From JAMXLO01 sp963832895 (GTDB lineage: Bacteria; Pseudomonadota; Alphaproteobacteria; Acetobacterales; Acetobacteraceae), in NCBI GenBank assembly GCA_963832895.1, contig CAWHVQ010000010.1, positions 186,001 through 250,000 on the forward strand: 64,000 nt of DNA, written 5' to 3'. Of this stretch, positions 34,360-43,368 are shown piece after piece. How positions within the stretch are numbered: the stretch's first letter is position 1; every line of letters begins with the position of its first letter. Both the position numbers and the translations under genes were made by a program. A model generated the notes under the pieces. The model had not been told where the DNA came from. It did not search any database and saw only the letters and a list, made by a program, of their open reading frames with translations.

Positions 34360-35344
34360 GGTGATTCCCGCCTTTACGCCGGTCAATCTGCTCACCGGTT
34401 CGCTCGGTTCCGGCAAGACGACTTTGCTGCGGCGTCTCCTGGCGGATGCGGCGCTGTCAGGAACCGCGGTGCTGATCAACGAATTCGGCGAAGTGGGCCT
34501 CGATCATCATCTCATCGAGCGCATCGACGAAAGCGTGGTTCTGCTGCGATCAGGGTGTCTCTGCTGCACCATCCGCGGCGAACTTGCGCTGGCCATGCGC
34601 GACCTGCATTCCCGCAGGGAACGTGGGTTGCTGCCGGCGTTCGGGCGACTGATCGTCGAGAGCACTGGCCTGGCCGACCCGTTCCCGATCCTCGCAACCC
34701 TCAAGGCTGATCCGGTTCTGCGTCATCACTTCCGTGCGGGAGCAGTCATCACAACAGTCGACGCGGTGAACGGACAGTCGCAGATCAGACGTCACATGGA
34801 ATCGGTCCGGCAGATGGCGGCCGCCGACCGGTTGGTGCTGACCAAGACGGATATTGCGGACGAAGGCACCATCGCGCGTCTTTTCGCCCACGTAAGGCAG
34901 ATCAATCCAGACGCGCCGATCGTCCGCGCGGCCGACCCCGCTCTCGATCCCGTAACCCTGCTCGATCACGCGCCATCGATGCATCACTTCATGTGTGACG
35001 CCCCTGAGAGCGATCACGGGGAACCCATCCGTTCTTTCGTCCTGACCGTGGAGGAGCCCATCGACTGGACGGCGTTTGGTGTCTGGCTGACGATGCTGCT
35101 CAACCGGCACGGTGACAAGGTGCTGCGTGTCAAGGGCATCCTGAACCTCGTCGGCGAGGTGGCGCCGGTGGCAATTCATGGTGTGCGGTATCTCGTGCAT
35201 AATCCCGTCCACATGGCTGCCTGGCCCGACGAGGATCGGCGGTCGCGTATCGTATTCATCGTCGACGGCATTGATCCGGACCTGGTCCGGCGATCGCTGA
35301 CGGCGTTCAACGGGCTCGGTGTGCGGGCAGCCGAGCGGGTCTGA
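34352..35344 (+). CDS. CobW/COG0523-family G3E GTPase (metallochaperone)
   Basis: 330 residues. P-loop GSLGSGKTTLL, switch INEFGEVGLDHHL, the metal-binding CxCC motif in RSGCLCCTIRGEL, and the guanine-specificity TKTD are all present. The C-terminal CobW domain (about 225-320) includes RVKGILNL. Members insert Zn, Co or other metals into partner enzymes. The overlapping small CxxC gene and the upstream metal-dependent deacetylase-like gene point to metal delivery to that enzyme as the local role. Confidence 0.92.
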   Translation: MAEVIPAFTPVNLLTGSLGSGKTTLLRRLLADAALSGTAVLINEFGEVGLDHHLIERIDESVVLLRSGCLCCTIRGELALAMRDLHSRRERGLLPAFGRLIVESTGLADPFPILATLKADPVLRHHFRAGAVITTVDAVNGQSQIRRHMESVRQMAAADRLVLTKTDIADEGTIARLFAHVRQINPDAPIVRAADPALDPVTLLDHAPSMHHFMCDAPESDHGEPIRSFVLTVEEPIDWTAFGVWLTMLLNRHGDKVLRVKGILNLVGEVAPVAIHGVRYLVHNPVHMAAWPDEDRRSRIVFIVDGIDPDLVRRSLTAFNGLGVRAAERV

Positions 35345-35434
35345 CGCCAGTTGGCGGAACTCGCTCAATCGGCTCTACTGGGGGTCTCCGCCACGTTGAT
35401 GCTTGCCATCAAAGGTCAAAGGAATAACCGGATC

Positions 35435-36271
35435 ATGCGTCATAACCGCTTGCGCGCGCTGCTGACGGCCGATGAGCCGTCCATCGGTACCCACCTGCTG
35501 TCGAGCTGGCCGACACTGGTGGAACTCGTCGGCGATGCCGGCAACTATGACTACGTCGAGTTCACTGCGGAATATGCGCCCTTCCACATGCACGATCTGG
35601 ACAACCTCGGACGCGCGCTTGAGCTGAAGAACCTCGGCGGCATGATCAAGATCGAACAGACCCAGTGGACTCATCAGGCAATGCGCGCGATCGGCTCCGG
35701 TTTTCAGGCCGTGCTGTTCGCCGACCTGCGCACGGTGGCCGACGCGGAAGCCTGCGTGGCGGCGGTGCGCGCCGAGACCCCTGGCACCGGCGGCCGTCTC
35801 GGCGTCGGCATGCGGCGTGACGTCGGCACTGTGCGCGAAGGCGGCTCTCCCGCCTATGTGGAAGCGCTCAACGAGGTGGTCATCGCCGTGATGGTCGAGA
35901 AGCGGGAATGCGTCGAGGACCTCGATGCGATCCTCTCGGTCAAGGGCCTCGACATGGTGCAGTTCGGCTCGTCGGACTATTCCATGAGCCTCGGCCTGAC
36001 CGGCCAGCGCAACCACCCTGACGTTGTGAAGGCCGAGCGCAAGACCATCGAGACCGCGCTGAAGAAGGGCCTGCATCCGCGGGTGGAACTCGCCGATATC
36101 AAACAGGCCGCGCCCTACCTGGAAATGGGTGTGAAGCACTTCTGCATCGGCTGGGATGTCCGCGTCCTGCACGAGTGGTGGCGCGTGAACGGCGCGGGCA
36201 TGCGCGCCATGCTGACCGGTGCTACGTCCGTCGCATCCTCGCAGCCCAGGCAAGCGGTCGGAACCTACTAG
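35435..36271 (+). CDS. HpcH/HpaI-type class II aldolase
   Basis: 278 residues from the ATG at 35435 (AAAGG upstream); the frame is open to 35351 without family similarity. The fold landmarks are IGTHLLSSWPTLVELVG, YVEFTAEYAPF, a KIEQTQ strand, VMVEKRECVEDL and FGSSDYSMSLG. The family cleaves or condenses pyruvate-type 4-hydroxy-2-oxo acids using a divalent metal. Followed after three bases by a 2-hydroxyacid dehydrogenase, which could reduce an oxo-acid product. Confidence 0.88.
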   Translation: MRHNRLRALLTADEPSIGTHLLSSWPTLVELVGDAGNYDYVEFTAEYAPFHMHDLDNLGRALELKNLGGMIKIEQTQWTHQAMRAIGSGFQAVLFADLRTVADAEACVAAVRAETPGTGGRLGVGMRRDVGTVREGGSPAYVEALNEVVIAVMVEKRECVEDLDAILSVKGLDMVQFGSSDYSMSLGLTGQRNHPDVVKAERKTIETALKKGLHPRVELADIKQAAPYLEMGVKHFCIGWDVRVLHEWWRVNGAGMRAMLTGATSVASSQPRQAVGTY

Positions 36272-36274
36272 CGC

Positions 36275-37237
36275 ATGGCTAAGCCGGTCCTGCTGGTCAC
36301 GCGTCGCATGCCTCAGGCCGTCGAAGCGCGCGCGGCGGCCGAATTCGAAGCGCGGCTGACGACATCGGATGTGCCGATGTCGGACGTTGTGGCGCACGCC
36401 GCGGGCGCCGCTGCGATACTGACCTGTCCGGGCGACACCTTCGACGCTGCCCTGATCGCTGCGCTGCCTGCGAGCGTGAAGGTCATCGCGACCTTCAGCG
36501 TCGGCTACGACCACGTCGACGTTGCCAGCGCGGCGGCGCGTGGAATTGCCGTGTGCAACACGCCCGATGTGCTGAGTGTCGCGACTGCCGAGACGGCGTT
36601 GCTGCTCATCCTGGCCGCCGCGCGGCGTGCCGGCGAGGGCGAACGTCTGATCCGGTCAGGGCGCTGGCAGGGTTGGGCTCCGACACAGTTGCTCGGCGTC
36701 GGCGTGGTCGGCCGGCGGCTGGGCATATTCGGCATGGGCCGCATCGGCCGTGAACTGGCGCGACTTGCGCGCGGCATCGGCATGACGATCCACTACCGCG
36801 ACGTGACACCGCTGCCGCCCGTGCTGGAGGCCGGTGCCACCTTCCACGATACCGATGCGAGCTTTCTGGCGTCCTGCGATGTGCTGAGCCTGAACGCGCC
36901 AGGCGGGGAGGCGACACATCATTGGCTGAACGCAGATCGCATCGCCATGCTGCCGCGTGGCGCGGTGGTCGTGAATGCAGCGCGCGGCACGCTGGTCGAC
37001 GATGCGGCGCTGATCGCGGCACTGCAAAGCGGGCAGGTGGGCTTCGCCGGGCTGGACGTGTTCGCGGGAGAGCCCAGGCTCAACCCTGGCTACCTCGGCC
37101 TGGAGAACGTGGTGCTGCTGCCGCATCTCGGCAGTGCGACGGTCACGACGAGAGACGCGATGGGCTTTCTCGCACTCGACGGGATTGCCGCCGTGCTGGC
37201 GGGGCGGAAACCAGGCAACCTTGTGACGCCGCAGTAG
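36275..37237 (+). CDS. D-2-hydroxyacid dehydrogenase (glyoxylate reductase-like)
   Basis: 320 residues. The Rossmann motif GIFGMGRIGRELA and the catalytic Arg (NAARGTLVDD), Glu (GLDVFAGEP) and His (LLPHLGSATVTTRDAM) are complete. The family reduces glyoxylate, hydroxypyruvate and similar 2-oxo acids. Three bases separate it from the aldolase gene, so the two probably act in sequence on an oxo-acid. Confidence 0.9.
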   Translation: MAKPVLLVTRRMPQAVEARAAAEFEARLTTSDVPMSDVVAHAAGAAAILTCPGDTFDAALIAALPASVKVIATFSVGYDHVDVASAAARGIAVCNTPDVLSVATAETALLLILAAARRAGEGERLIRSGRWQGWAPTQLLGVGVVGRRLGIFGMGRIGRELARLARGIGMTIHYRDVTPLPPVLEAGATFHDTDASFLASCDVLSLNAPGGEATHHWLNADRIAMLPRGAVVVNAARGTLVDDAALIAALQSGQVGFAGLDVFAGEPRLNPGYLGLENVVLLPHLGSATVTTRDAMGFLALDGIAAVLAGRKPGNLVTPQ

Positions 37238-37251
37238 CGCGGCCCGCCGGG

Positions 37252-38901
37252 CTATCTCCCCACAAATGCCTCGGTCGCCTCACGCAGCGCGTAAGCTAGC
37301 CGGTTCCGTGCGCGCGTCGCACTGACCGTCAGGAAATGCGCATTGTCGGTGCCGGGCGCCACCTTCGCCAGCTTGCGGAGCGGATCGAGCACTGGCCATG
37401 CCGGCAGCGGCAGCGCCGGATCATGCGCGAACCGATCGCCGCTCGTGTAGTACGGCGGCGCCAGTGCTCGCGACGCACGCATCAGTGCAGCATCTGAATG
37501 TCCGCCAGCCGTCGCCTTGTCGCGTAGCATCTCCGCCGCGGCGACCAACCCATCCAGCGAAAGCCGCTCGCCGAGTGACGAACGAAGCGTGGCCAACTCA
37601 TCCAGCAGCACGCGCGCGTGCGTGGCGAAGTCGAGCGGCAGCACCGGCTCGGTCAGCAGTCGCCACAGCGCGTGCACGTAGACCCGCGTGTCGCGCACCA
37701 GGTTCTTCTCGTCGATCTTGTCCAGCAGGTCGTGCGGCGTGTGCCACCACCAGCCAAGTGCGTTGCGCATCTTCACCGGCGCCGGCGGCTGTTCGCTGAG
37801 CGCGCCGAACATTGCGGGAATGCCAATGCCCCAGAACGATTGATCGGAGGAACGCGACATGCGCTTGCCGGCGTACTCGGAACCCGCCTGTTCGCCGATC
37901 GCATCGCCGGCCAACGCTATCAGTTCCGGCGCGGCCGCCGCATTCTTCAGAACTGTCGCACCGACGCCGCCGGTGGAATCGACATTCACGTGCACCGCAC
38001 AACGTCTTTCCAGTTCGTCCCAGTGCTGATCGGCGTACCAGGTGGAACCGGAATAGCGGCCATGCGAGTGCCCCGACCAGAAGCACAGGCGCAACCCGCG
38101 CCGCCACTTCGCGCGCTCGCGTGCGGTGAGACGCGCCACCTCGAGCATGGTGGCGTTGGCCGCGCCGTTATCCATCACGCCGTAGTACCAGGTGTCGTGA
38201 TGGCCCGAGTACAGGATGAACGGACCATCCGCATCCGGCCCATCTATCTCTGCCTCCAGAATTGGCGTCTGCCGCCAACCGGTATCGACCTCGGCATGCA
38301 GCGTCACTGTCGGCTGCTCGCCGCGCGCAAGACGCTCGCGCAGGGTGCTGCCATCGGCGTTGGATACCGTGCACACCACGGTCGTGGGGAGATCGTGCTG
38401 CGTCTGGCCTGAAGGGCTGCCCCATACCGGAGAGACGCACATCTCGTGCAGATGTTCGTGCGGGCTGATCTGCACCTGCCCGACGGCTCCGGCATGCGAG
38501 GCGTGCGCCGCCTGGCCCGGACTGGCGATGCCCTCCATCAATACGATGGCGCCGCGCAGGTCGCGCCCGGTGAAATCGGATGCGTCGCCATCGCCGACAT
38601 AGACCAGCCGTCCCGTCACGCCATTGGCAGCCGAACTGCGCGAGAACGAATGGGTGATGCTGGTCAGTGTATGGTTGTCCACATCGACGCGCGCCTTGCC
38701 GGGCAGGCTGATATAGGCGTCGTGCATGATCAGCCTGGTCCGGTAGCCGTACTCGTCCAGCTTTGCCTGAAAGTAGCCGAGGCTTTGCAGCTCATCCCGT
38801 GTGCCGGACAGCTTAACCCAGCGCGCGAGTTCCTGCATGTGCCCCATGAGTGTCGAGCCATCCACGGCCTCGCACAGCGACTGACGCAGCGCATCGCTCA
38901 T
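37252..38901 (-). CDS. M28-family zinc metallopeptidase
   Basis: 549 residues from the ATG at 38901, with AAGGAGAC upstream. The zinc-site motif is YSGHHDTWYYGVMDNGAA (His-x-Asp), and HVNVDSTGG and SDQSFWGIG match further ligand positions. A PA-type insert (around residues 110-170) precedes the catalytic domain. There is no signal peptide, so it is presumably a cytoplasmic aminopeptidase or carboxypeptidase-like enzyme. It is convergent with the hydroxyacid dehydrogenase gene and divergent from the chemoreceptor. Confidence 0.85.
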   Translation of the reverse strand: MSDALRQSLCEAVDGSTLMGHMQELARWVKLSGTRDELQSLGYFQAKLDEYGYRTRLIMHDAYISLPGKARVDVDNHTLTSITHSFSRSSAANGVTGRLVYVGDGDASDFTGRDLRGAIVLMEGIASPGQAAHASHAGAVGQVQISPHEHLHEMCVSPVWGSPSGQTQHDLPTTVVCTVSNADGSTLRERLARGEQPTVTLHAEVDTGWRQTPILEAEIDGPDADGPFILYSGHHDTWYYGVMDNGAANATMLEVARLTARERAKWRRGLRLCFWSGHSHGRYSGSTWYADQHWDELERRCAVHVNVDSTGGVGATVLKNAAAAPELIALAGDAIGEQAGSEYAGKRMSRSSDQSFWGIGIPAMFGALSEQPPAPVKMRNALGWWWHTPHDLLDKIDEKNLVRDTRVYVHALWRLLTEPVLPLDFATHARVLLDELATLRSSLGERLSLDGLVAAAEMLRDKATAGGHSDAALMRASRALAPPYYTSGDRFAHDPALPLPAWPVLDPLRKLAKVAPGTDNAHFLTVSATRARNRLAYALREATEAFVGR

Positions 38902-39107
38902 CGCATGTCTCCTTGCGGTTGGCGCAGCCGGGAAGCGTGCCGGGCGTGGCAGGCGATGGCAAGCGTGGGTACGTTGCGCCCAACCGAGGCGCGGGCCGGC
39001 TGCTCCGGTGCTGACGGACGACCTTGTGGCGGCCAATTGCCGCTATGTTCCGTCCCTGTCGTCGAAACACGATTGTATGCGTGACGTCGCCTGCGGCCAC
39101 AGCGGAT

Positions 39108-39125
39108 TAATCGTTCGCTAATCGT
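39108..39125. repeat. Direct repeat TAATCGT, 11-bp period
   Basis: TAATCGT occurs at 39108-39114 and 39119-39125, one helical turn apart, just ahead of the chemoreceptor start at 39146. Spacing of one turn is common for tandem binding of response regulators, but no regulator gene is adjacent. Confidence 0.3.
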
Positions 39126-39145
39126 CCAATCCTACACATCGTCGC

Positions 39146-40840
39146 ATGTACGTCCTGAGCCGCATAAAACTTCGCACCAAGCTGACCCTGCTCCTCGGCC
39201 TCTCAGCACTGGCCGTCGTGATCTCCATTGGTGCGGCAGCGTGGCTGTCGCGAGATCGGATGTTCGGCGATCGCATCGATAAGCTGCGTGCCGTCGTGCA
39301 ATCGACGATCAGCATTGCTGAGTCATTGGAAGCGCGGGTGGCAGCGCATCAACTCACCCGTGATCAGGCGCTAGCACTGCTGCGGGACGACGTTCATGCA
39401 TTGCGGTTCGATAATGGTGCCGGCTACGTTTTTGCTGAGACCTCGGACGACGTGCTCGTGCTCCACGGCACCGTTCCGGCTCTGGAGGGCAAACCGTCGC
39501 CGCCGTCAAAGAACGAGAATGGCCGGTTGGTTACAGACATGATCCATGACGTGATGCGAAACGGCGCCGACGGCACCATCGCATACCTGTTTGCCCGGCC
39601 CGGTGTGTCCGGATTGCAGCCGAAGGTCACCTACGTCGCCCGTTTCGTGCCCTGGAACCTGGTGTTCGGCGCCGGCGCTTATGTTGATGATCTGGATGCC
39701 GCCTTCCGTGCCCTCTTGTTGCGGTTGGCGTCGATCGGTGGGGCGGTACTGTCCGTCACACTGCTCGCCGCCTTTCTGGTCAATCGAGATATCACCGGAT
39801 CGCTCAGCGCCTTGAAAACAGCAATGGATCGGCTCGCAAGAGGCGATTTGGCGACGGCAATTCCCGGCACCGACAGGCGCGACGAGGTCGGCGTCATGGC
39901 CGGCGCAGTGCTGGTGTTCAAGCAGAGCATGAGCGAGACCGAGCGTCTTCGCGCCGAGGAGACCGAAAACAAGCGTCAGGCGGCCGCAGATCAAAAGGCC
40001 ACGCTGATCCTGATGGCCGACGGTTTCGAGAGCAAGATTGGTCGTTTGGTCGGAATGCTTTCGTCGAGTTCCACCGAATTGGAAGCCACCGCGCAGTCTA
40101 TGACCGGCGCGGCAGACCATGGCAATCGACAGGCCACTGCTGTCGCCACGGCGGCGGAGGAGGCAAGCACAGGTATGCAGACCGTGGCATCGGCCGCCGA
40201 GGAACTGACAGCATCCATCGGCGAGATCAGCAGGCAGGTCGCGCAGTCGTCAAAGATAACCGCGAAGGCGGTCGACGATGCCAGGCGTACCGATGTCATC
40301 GTACATGCTCTGGCCCAGGGTGCCGAAAAGATCGGCGCTGTCGTGGGTATGATTACCGATATCGCCAGCCAAACCAACCTCCTGGCACTGAACGCCACCA
40401 TAGAGGCGGCCCGTGCCGGCGATGCCGGCAAGGGTTTCGCCGTCGTGGCGTCCGAGGTCAAGAGCCTCGCCAGTCAAACGGGCAAGGCGACTGGAGAGAT
40501 CGACGCGCAGATCACCCAGATACAAACCGCGACCAGAGAGGCCGTCGATGCGATCCGCGGCATCTCCACCACCATTGAGGAAGTCAGCGCAATCGCGACC
40601 ACCATTGCCGCCGCCGTCGAGGAGCAGGGCGCCGCCACGTCGGAGATCGCGCGCAACGTCCAGCAGACGACAAGAGCAGCGGAGCAGGTGACCGCAGGCA
40701 TCAACGGAGTGAGCCAGGCAGCGAGCGAAACAGGCGCCGCGGCCGGCCACGTCTTGACCGCGGCATCCGATGTGTCAAAGCAGGCCGAACAACTGTCCAG
40801 TGAGGTCAACACCTTTGTGGCAGGCGTCAGAGCAGCGTAG
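39146..40840 (+). CDS. Methyl-accepting chemotaxis protein with single Cache domain
   Basis: 564 residues. A membrane segment at ~9-32 and a second at ~189-212 flank a periplasmic sCache-type domain (about 35-185; it contains an ALRFDNGAGYVFAET stretch). A HAMP domain follows (about 212-265), then the coiled-coil signalling domain. The kinase-contacting hairpin is intact: DIASQTNLLALNATIEAARA and GFAVVASEVKSLA. No C-terminal CheR pentapeptide is present. It reports a small ligand, often a carboxylate in this Cache class, to CheA/CheW. Confidence 0.92.
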   Translation: MYVLSRIKLRTKLTLLLGLSALAVVISIGAAAWLSRDRMFGDRIDKLRAVVQSTISIAESLEARVAAHQLTRDQALALLRDDVHALRFDNGAGYVFAETSDDVLVLHGTVPALEGKPSPPSKNENGRLVTDMIHDVMRNGADGTIAYLFARPGVSGLQPKVTYVARFVPWNLVFGAGAYVDDLDAAFRALLLRLASIGGAVLSVTLLAAFLVNRDITGSLSALKTAMDRLARGDLATAIPGTDRRDEVGVMAGAVLVFKQSMSETERLRAEETENKRQAAADQKATLILMADGFESKIGRLVGMLSSSSTELEATAQSMTGAADHGNRQATAVATAAEEASTGMQTVASAAEELTASIGEISRQVAQSSKITAKAVDDARRTDVIVHALAQGAEKIGAVVGMITDIASQTNLLALNATIEAARAGDAGKGFAVVASEVKSLASQTGKATGEIDAQITQIQTATREAVDAIRGISTTIEEVSAIATTIAAAVEEQGAATSEIARNVQQTTRAAEQVTAGINGVSQAASETGAAAGHVLTAASDVSKQAEQLSSEVNTFVAGVRAA

Positions 40841-40902
40841 GCCAGTCCTGTGTTCCAGCGTCGCGACAGTGTTGATTCGCACGGCGCGGCCTGGGATTGG
40901 CC

Positions 40903-41346
40903 TCACGTTGCGCGCTTCGGCACCGCATCGACCCATGGGTTGAACACCGGTACGCCAGCGCGCTGGTAATCGCTCACGTCACGCGTGACCACAACGTGAC
41001 CATGATGCACCGCCGTCGCAGCGATGATTAGATCAGGTTGCGAGAACGTATGTCCGGACTTGCGACCATCCTCGACCATGATCCGCCACTTGAACATAAC
41101 GTCTTCGGTGATCGCCAGGACGCGCTGTTCGAACATCGGGCGCACCTTGTGCGTAAGCCAGTCGTGCAGTGCGGCACGGCGGCCCGCGTCAGCAATCTGC
41201 TCGATTCCGAACCGGATCTCCGCGAACGTCACCGTACTCACAAACAGTAGATCGAGTGACTGCGCGGCGACGAAGGCGACAACCTTGCGCTCCGGTCTAT
41301 GGCGGCGCAGTTCGGACAGGATATTTGTGTCGAGTAGCCAGCTCAT
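40903..41346 (-). CDS. VapC-type PIN-domain toxin
   Basis: 147 residues. The PIN acidic residues are visible in LLDTNILSE, TFAEIRFG, SQPDLIIAATA and VTRDVSDY. The start ATG overlaps the antitoxin stop (TGATG). VapC toxins are ribonucleases that cleave tRNA or rRNA when freed from antitoxin. A GTG at 41349 is an alternative start. Confidence 0.9.
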   Translation of the reverse strand: MSWLLDTNILSELRRHRPERKVVAFVAAQSLDLLFVSTVTFAEIRFGIEQIADAGRRAALHDWLTHKVRPMFEQRVLAITEDVMFKWRIMVEDGRKSGHTFSQPDLIIAATAVHHGHVVVTRDVSDYQRAGVPVFNPWVDAVPKRAT

Positions 41347-41660
41347 CACAGAGCCGCATCGCGCACCGGAAAGGCCGAGCGTCTTGGCTCGATGTCGATA
41401 TCTCGGTCCGGTGACGCCTGCAGAGCGGCGATCAGGGCTTTTCCGGTCGGCCCCCCCTTAAGACGGCGATAATCCTCCGCCGAGATCACCACGACTTCCT
41501 CGCGCCCGTGCACCGTTACGTGTTGCGGACCCTCACTGCGGACCCGCCGCACCAGTTCACTCAGTCGAGCCTTGGCATCCTGCAACAGCCAATAACCCGA
41601 TCGCGCCGTGCGCGCGCGTCGCGGATGGTTCGTCAACTTGGGCAGTTTGATTCTGGTCAC
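41346..41660 (-). CDS. Phd/YefM-type antitoxin
   Basis: 104 residues from the GTG at 41660; the frame is open as far as 41873 but the upstream part has no family features. The core SGYWLLQDAKARLSELVRRV and VTVHGREEVVVISAEDYRRL is the Phd/YefM fold that binds DNA and neutralises the toxin. The C-terminal tail (IDIEPRRSAFPVRD) should wrap the PIN toxin. It probably autorepresses the operon. The start codon is uncertain because no clear ribosome site is seen. Confidence 0.8.
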   Translation of the reverse strand: MTRIKLPKLTNHPRRARTARSGYWLLQDAKARLSELVRRVRSEGPQHVTVHGREEVVVISAEDYRRLKGGPTGKALIAALQASPDRDIDIEPRRSAFPVRDAAL

Positions 41661-41801
41661 ACAGACCAGATTGCCATAGCCCGACACGGCCAGGCAATAC
41701 GGCGCCGCAAAGCCGCGCCGCGTTTCTCTTGGCGATCGTCCGTTTCGACCACGCCAGATACTAACATTGACAGGCATATCTACTAACACCATATCGCCGC
41801 C

Positions 41802-42515
41802 ATGGAGACCACACCCCAGCCATCCAACCCCGCCCTCCGGCTCGCCAAGGACACCTACTACCAGGTCGTCCACACCCTCCGCGGCCTGCTCCCGCTACCG
41901 GCCACCGACACACCGGAGAACCTAACCCGCCGCGACAACGCCGCCATCGCCCACGTGGCCTCCCTGCTCCCGGTCAACGCCGACGAGGCCAACATCGCCG
42001 CCCAGCACGTGGCCGCCAACGCCTACGCGATGGACTGCCTGCGGCTGGCCCGCGAGTACGCCACGGCGGATCACTCGTTCTTCCTGCAATGCAACGCTCG
42101 GGCCGTCAGCATGATGCGCCAGGCACGCGCGGCGAGAACTCTGCTGATGCGCGTGCAGGCCGAGCGCCGTACGCGTGAGGCGGACCATGCCGCCGCCGAC
42201 CGCGCCGCCTGGACCGAGCACTGTGCCCTCGGGATGATGACCGACGCGCTGGGCACCACCCCGCCCGCGCCAATGGCGGAACCGCCGGCCCCTCCTCCTC
42301 CGCAGTCGACCGAAGAGCCCGTGGCCGACCCGATCGCCGAGGCGGAGCAATACGCCGTCATCTACCCGCAGCGCGCAGCGCGCATCCGAGTCCTCGGCGG
42401 CCTGCCACAGCCCCTCGACTTCGGTCCACCCTCACCGGAACTGGTGCAGGCCATCATCACCGGTGACACCCCGACCCTCCGCGCCCTCGACACCCAGGCC
42501 GCACCCCCGGCCTAG
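41802..42515 (+). CDS. Uncharacterised protein with Pro-rich linker
   Basis: 237 residues, not matching any family I know by function. The N-terminal ~150 residues are Ala-rich and helical (DTYYQVVHTLRGLLP, ARAARTLLMRVQAERRTREADHAAADRAAW). A Pro/Ala linker (about 145-175) leads to a short C-terminal region with VIYPQRAARIRVLGGLP. Codon use is strongly C-ended and in line with the chromosome. A TTGACA (41768-41773) and CATATC (41791-41796) 17 bases apart would place a transcript start close to the ATG, so a leaderless message is possible. It lies beside the VapBC pair. Confidence 0.6.
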   Translation: METTPQPSNPALRLAKDTYYQVVHTLRGLLPLPATDTPENLTRRDNAAIAHVASLLPVNADEANIAAQHVAANAYAMDCLRLAREYATADHSFFLQCNARAVSMMRQARAARTLLMRVQAERRTREADHAAADRAAWTEHCALGMMTDALGTTPPAPMAEPPAPPPPQSTEEPVADPIAEAEQYAVIYPQRAARIRVLGGLPQPLDFGPPSPELVQAIITGDTPTLRALDTQAAPPA

Positions 42516-42524
42516 GCCCCTCGT

Positions 42525-42573
42525 CGCGTCATGCCCCCGGGCGCGTCATCGCGTCATGCCCCATCACGTCATG
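42525..42573 (+). repeat. Four imperfect CGTCAT(GCCCC) repeats
   Basis: CGTCAT starts at 42527, 42544, 42552 and 42567, twice followed by GCCCC. The cluster sits just after the stop of the uncharacterised gene. It may be replication-slippage debris or a binding array; nothing else was seen in the 181-base gap. Confidence 0.4.
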
Positions 42574-42696
42574 TCGACGAAGGTCGGCATGCATGTCTTC
42601 CTTTCTATGTTCTATGTGCTGCCGCAACCCACCGGCACGTCTCACCCCACGCGCCCCAGTCCCGCGCATAGGGACACGAGACGCCGATGAGACACC

Positions 42697-43344
42697 TCAG
42701 CGATAGAACTCGATCTTCGCCTCGCGGAACCACAGGAAATTCGCCGGCGCCGCCGAGATCGGCCCGTTGATCGCGAACACCGCGATCTCGAACCGCTCGC
42801 CCACCTCGACGGTATCGCGCAGCACGAGCCGGTTGGGCATGTTGAAGCCCTGAATCGCGGCTGGGCTGGGCCTGCCGGCGGCGCGCGGCATCTCGCCGTT
42901 TACCCAAACCTCGGCGTAATCATCCACGTTCACCGTCAGCACCGTCTTCGCCCCGGCTGTGGCGAAGCCCGTCGCACTGGCCGGTATCGTCAGCGTCGCG
43001 CGGAACCAGAAGAACGACACCATGCCGCCGCCGCGCTTGGCACCCAGCTCCGTCGCCGGCACCTCTCGCCAATCCGAGTCATCGAAGCCGTACAGCTCCG
43101 CATGCGGATCGACATCGTACGTTGTCCTGAACTCCGGCATGGCGTCCGACAGCGCTGGACATTCGACCAGCTTCGCCTCCTTCGCCTTCCACCGCGCGCC
43201 GAACGCCGTCGAGCCATCGACGGTCATTAGATCGACCACGTGTGCCGGCGGTATGAGCGGCGCGATCGGTGGCTGCGGCATGAGCAGCGGCGGCATCGCC
43301 GGCGGCGCGGAAGCCGTCGGTCTGACATATGTTTTCGCTGGCAT
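42697..43344 (-). CDS. Galactose-binding-like (jelly-roll) domain protein, function unknown
   Basis: 215 residues. After a Pro-rich N-terminus (residues 1-35) comes a beta-sandwich resembling the sugar-binding domain of GH2 enzymes and gluconolactonase fusions: DDSDWREVPATE, SFFWFRATLTIP, VDDYAEVWVNGE and RFEIAVFAINGP. No catalytic domain is attached and no signal peptide is evident. It is followed on the same strand upstream by the binding-protein gene, 24 bases away. Confidence 0.55.
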   Translation of the reverse strand: MPAKTYVRPTASAPPAMPPLLMPQPPIAPLIPPAHVVDLMTVDGSTAFGARWKAKEAKLVECPALSDAMPEFRTTYDVDPHAELYGFDDSDWREVPATELGAKRGGGMVSFFWFRATLTIPASATGFATAGAKTVLTVNVDDYAEVWVNGEMPRAAGRPSPAAIQGFNMPNRLVLRDTVEVGERFEIAVFAINGPISAAPANFLWFREAKIEFYR

Positions 43345-43368
43345 TCTTCTGTCCTCCCCAATCGCCGT

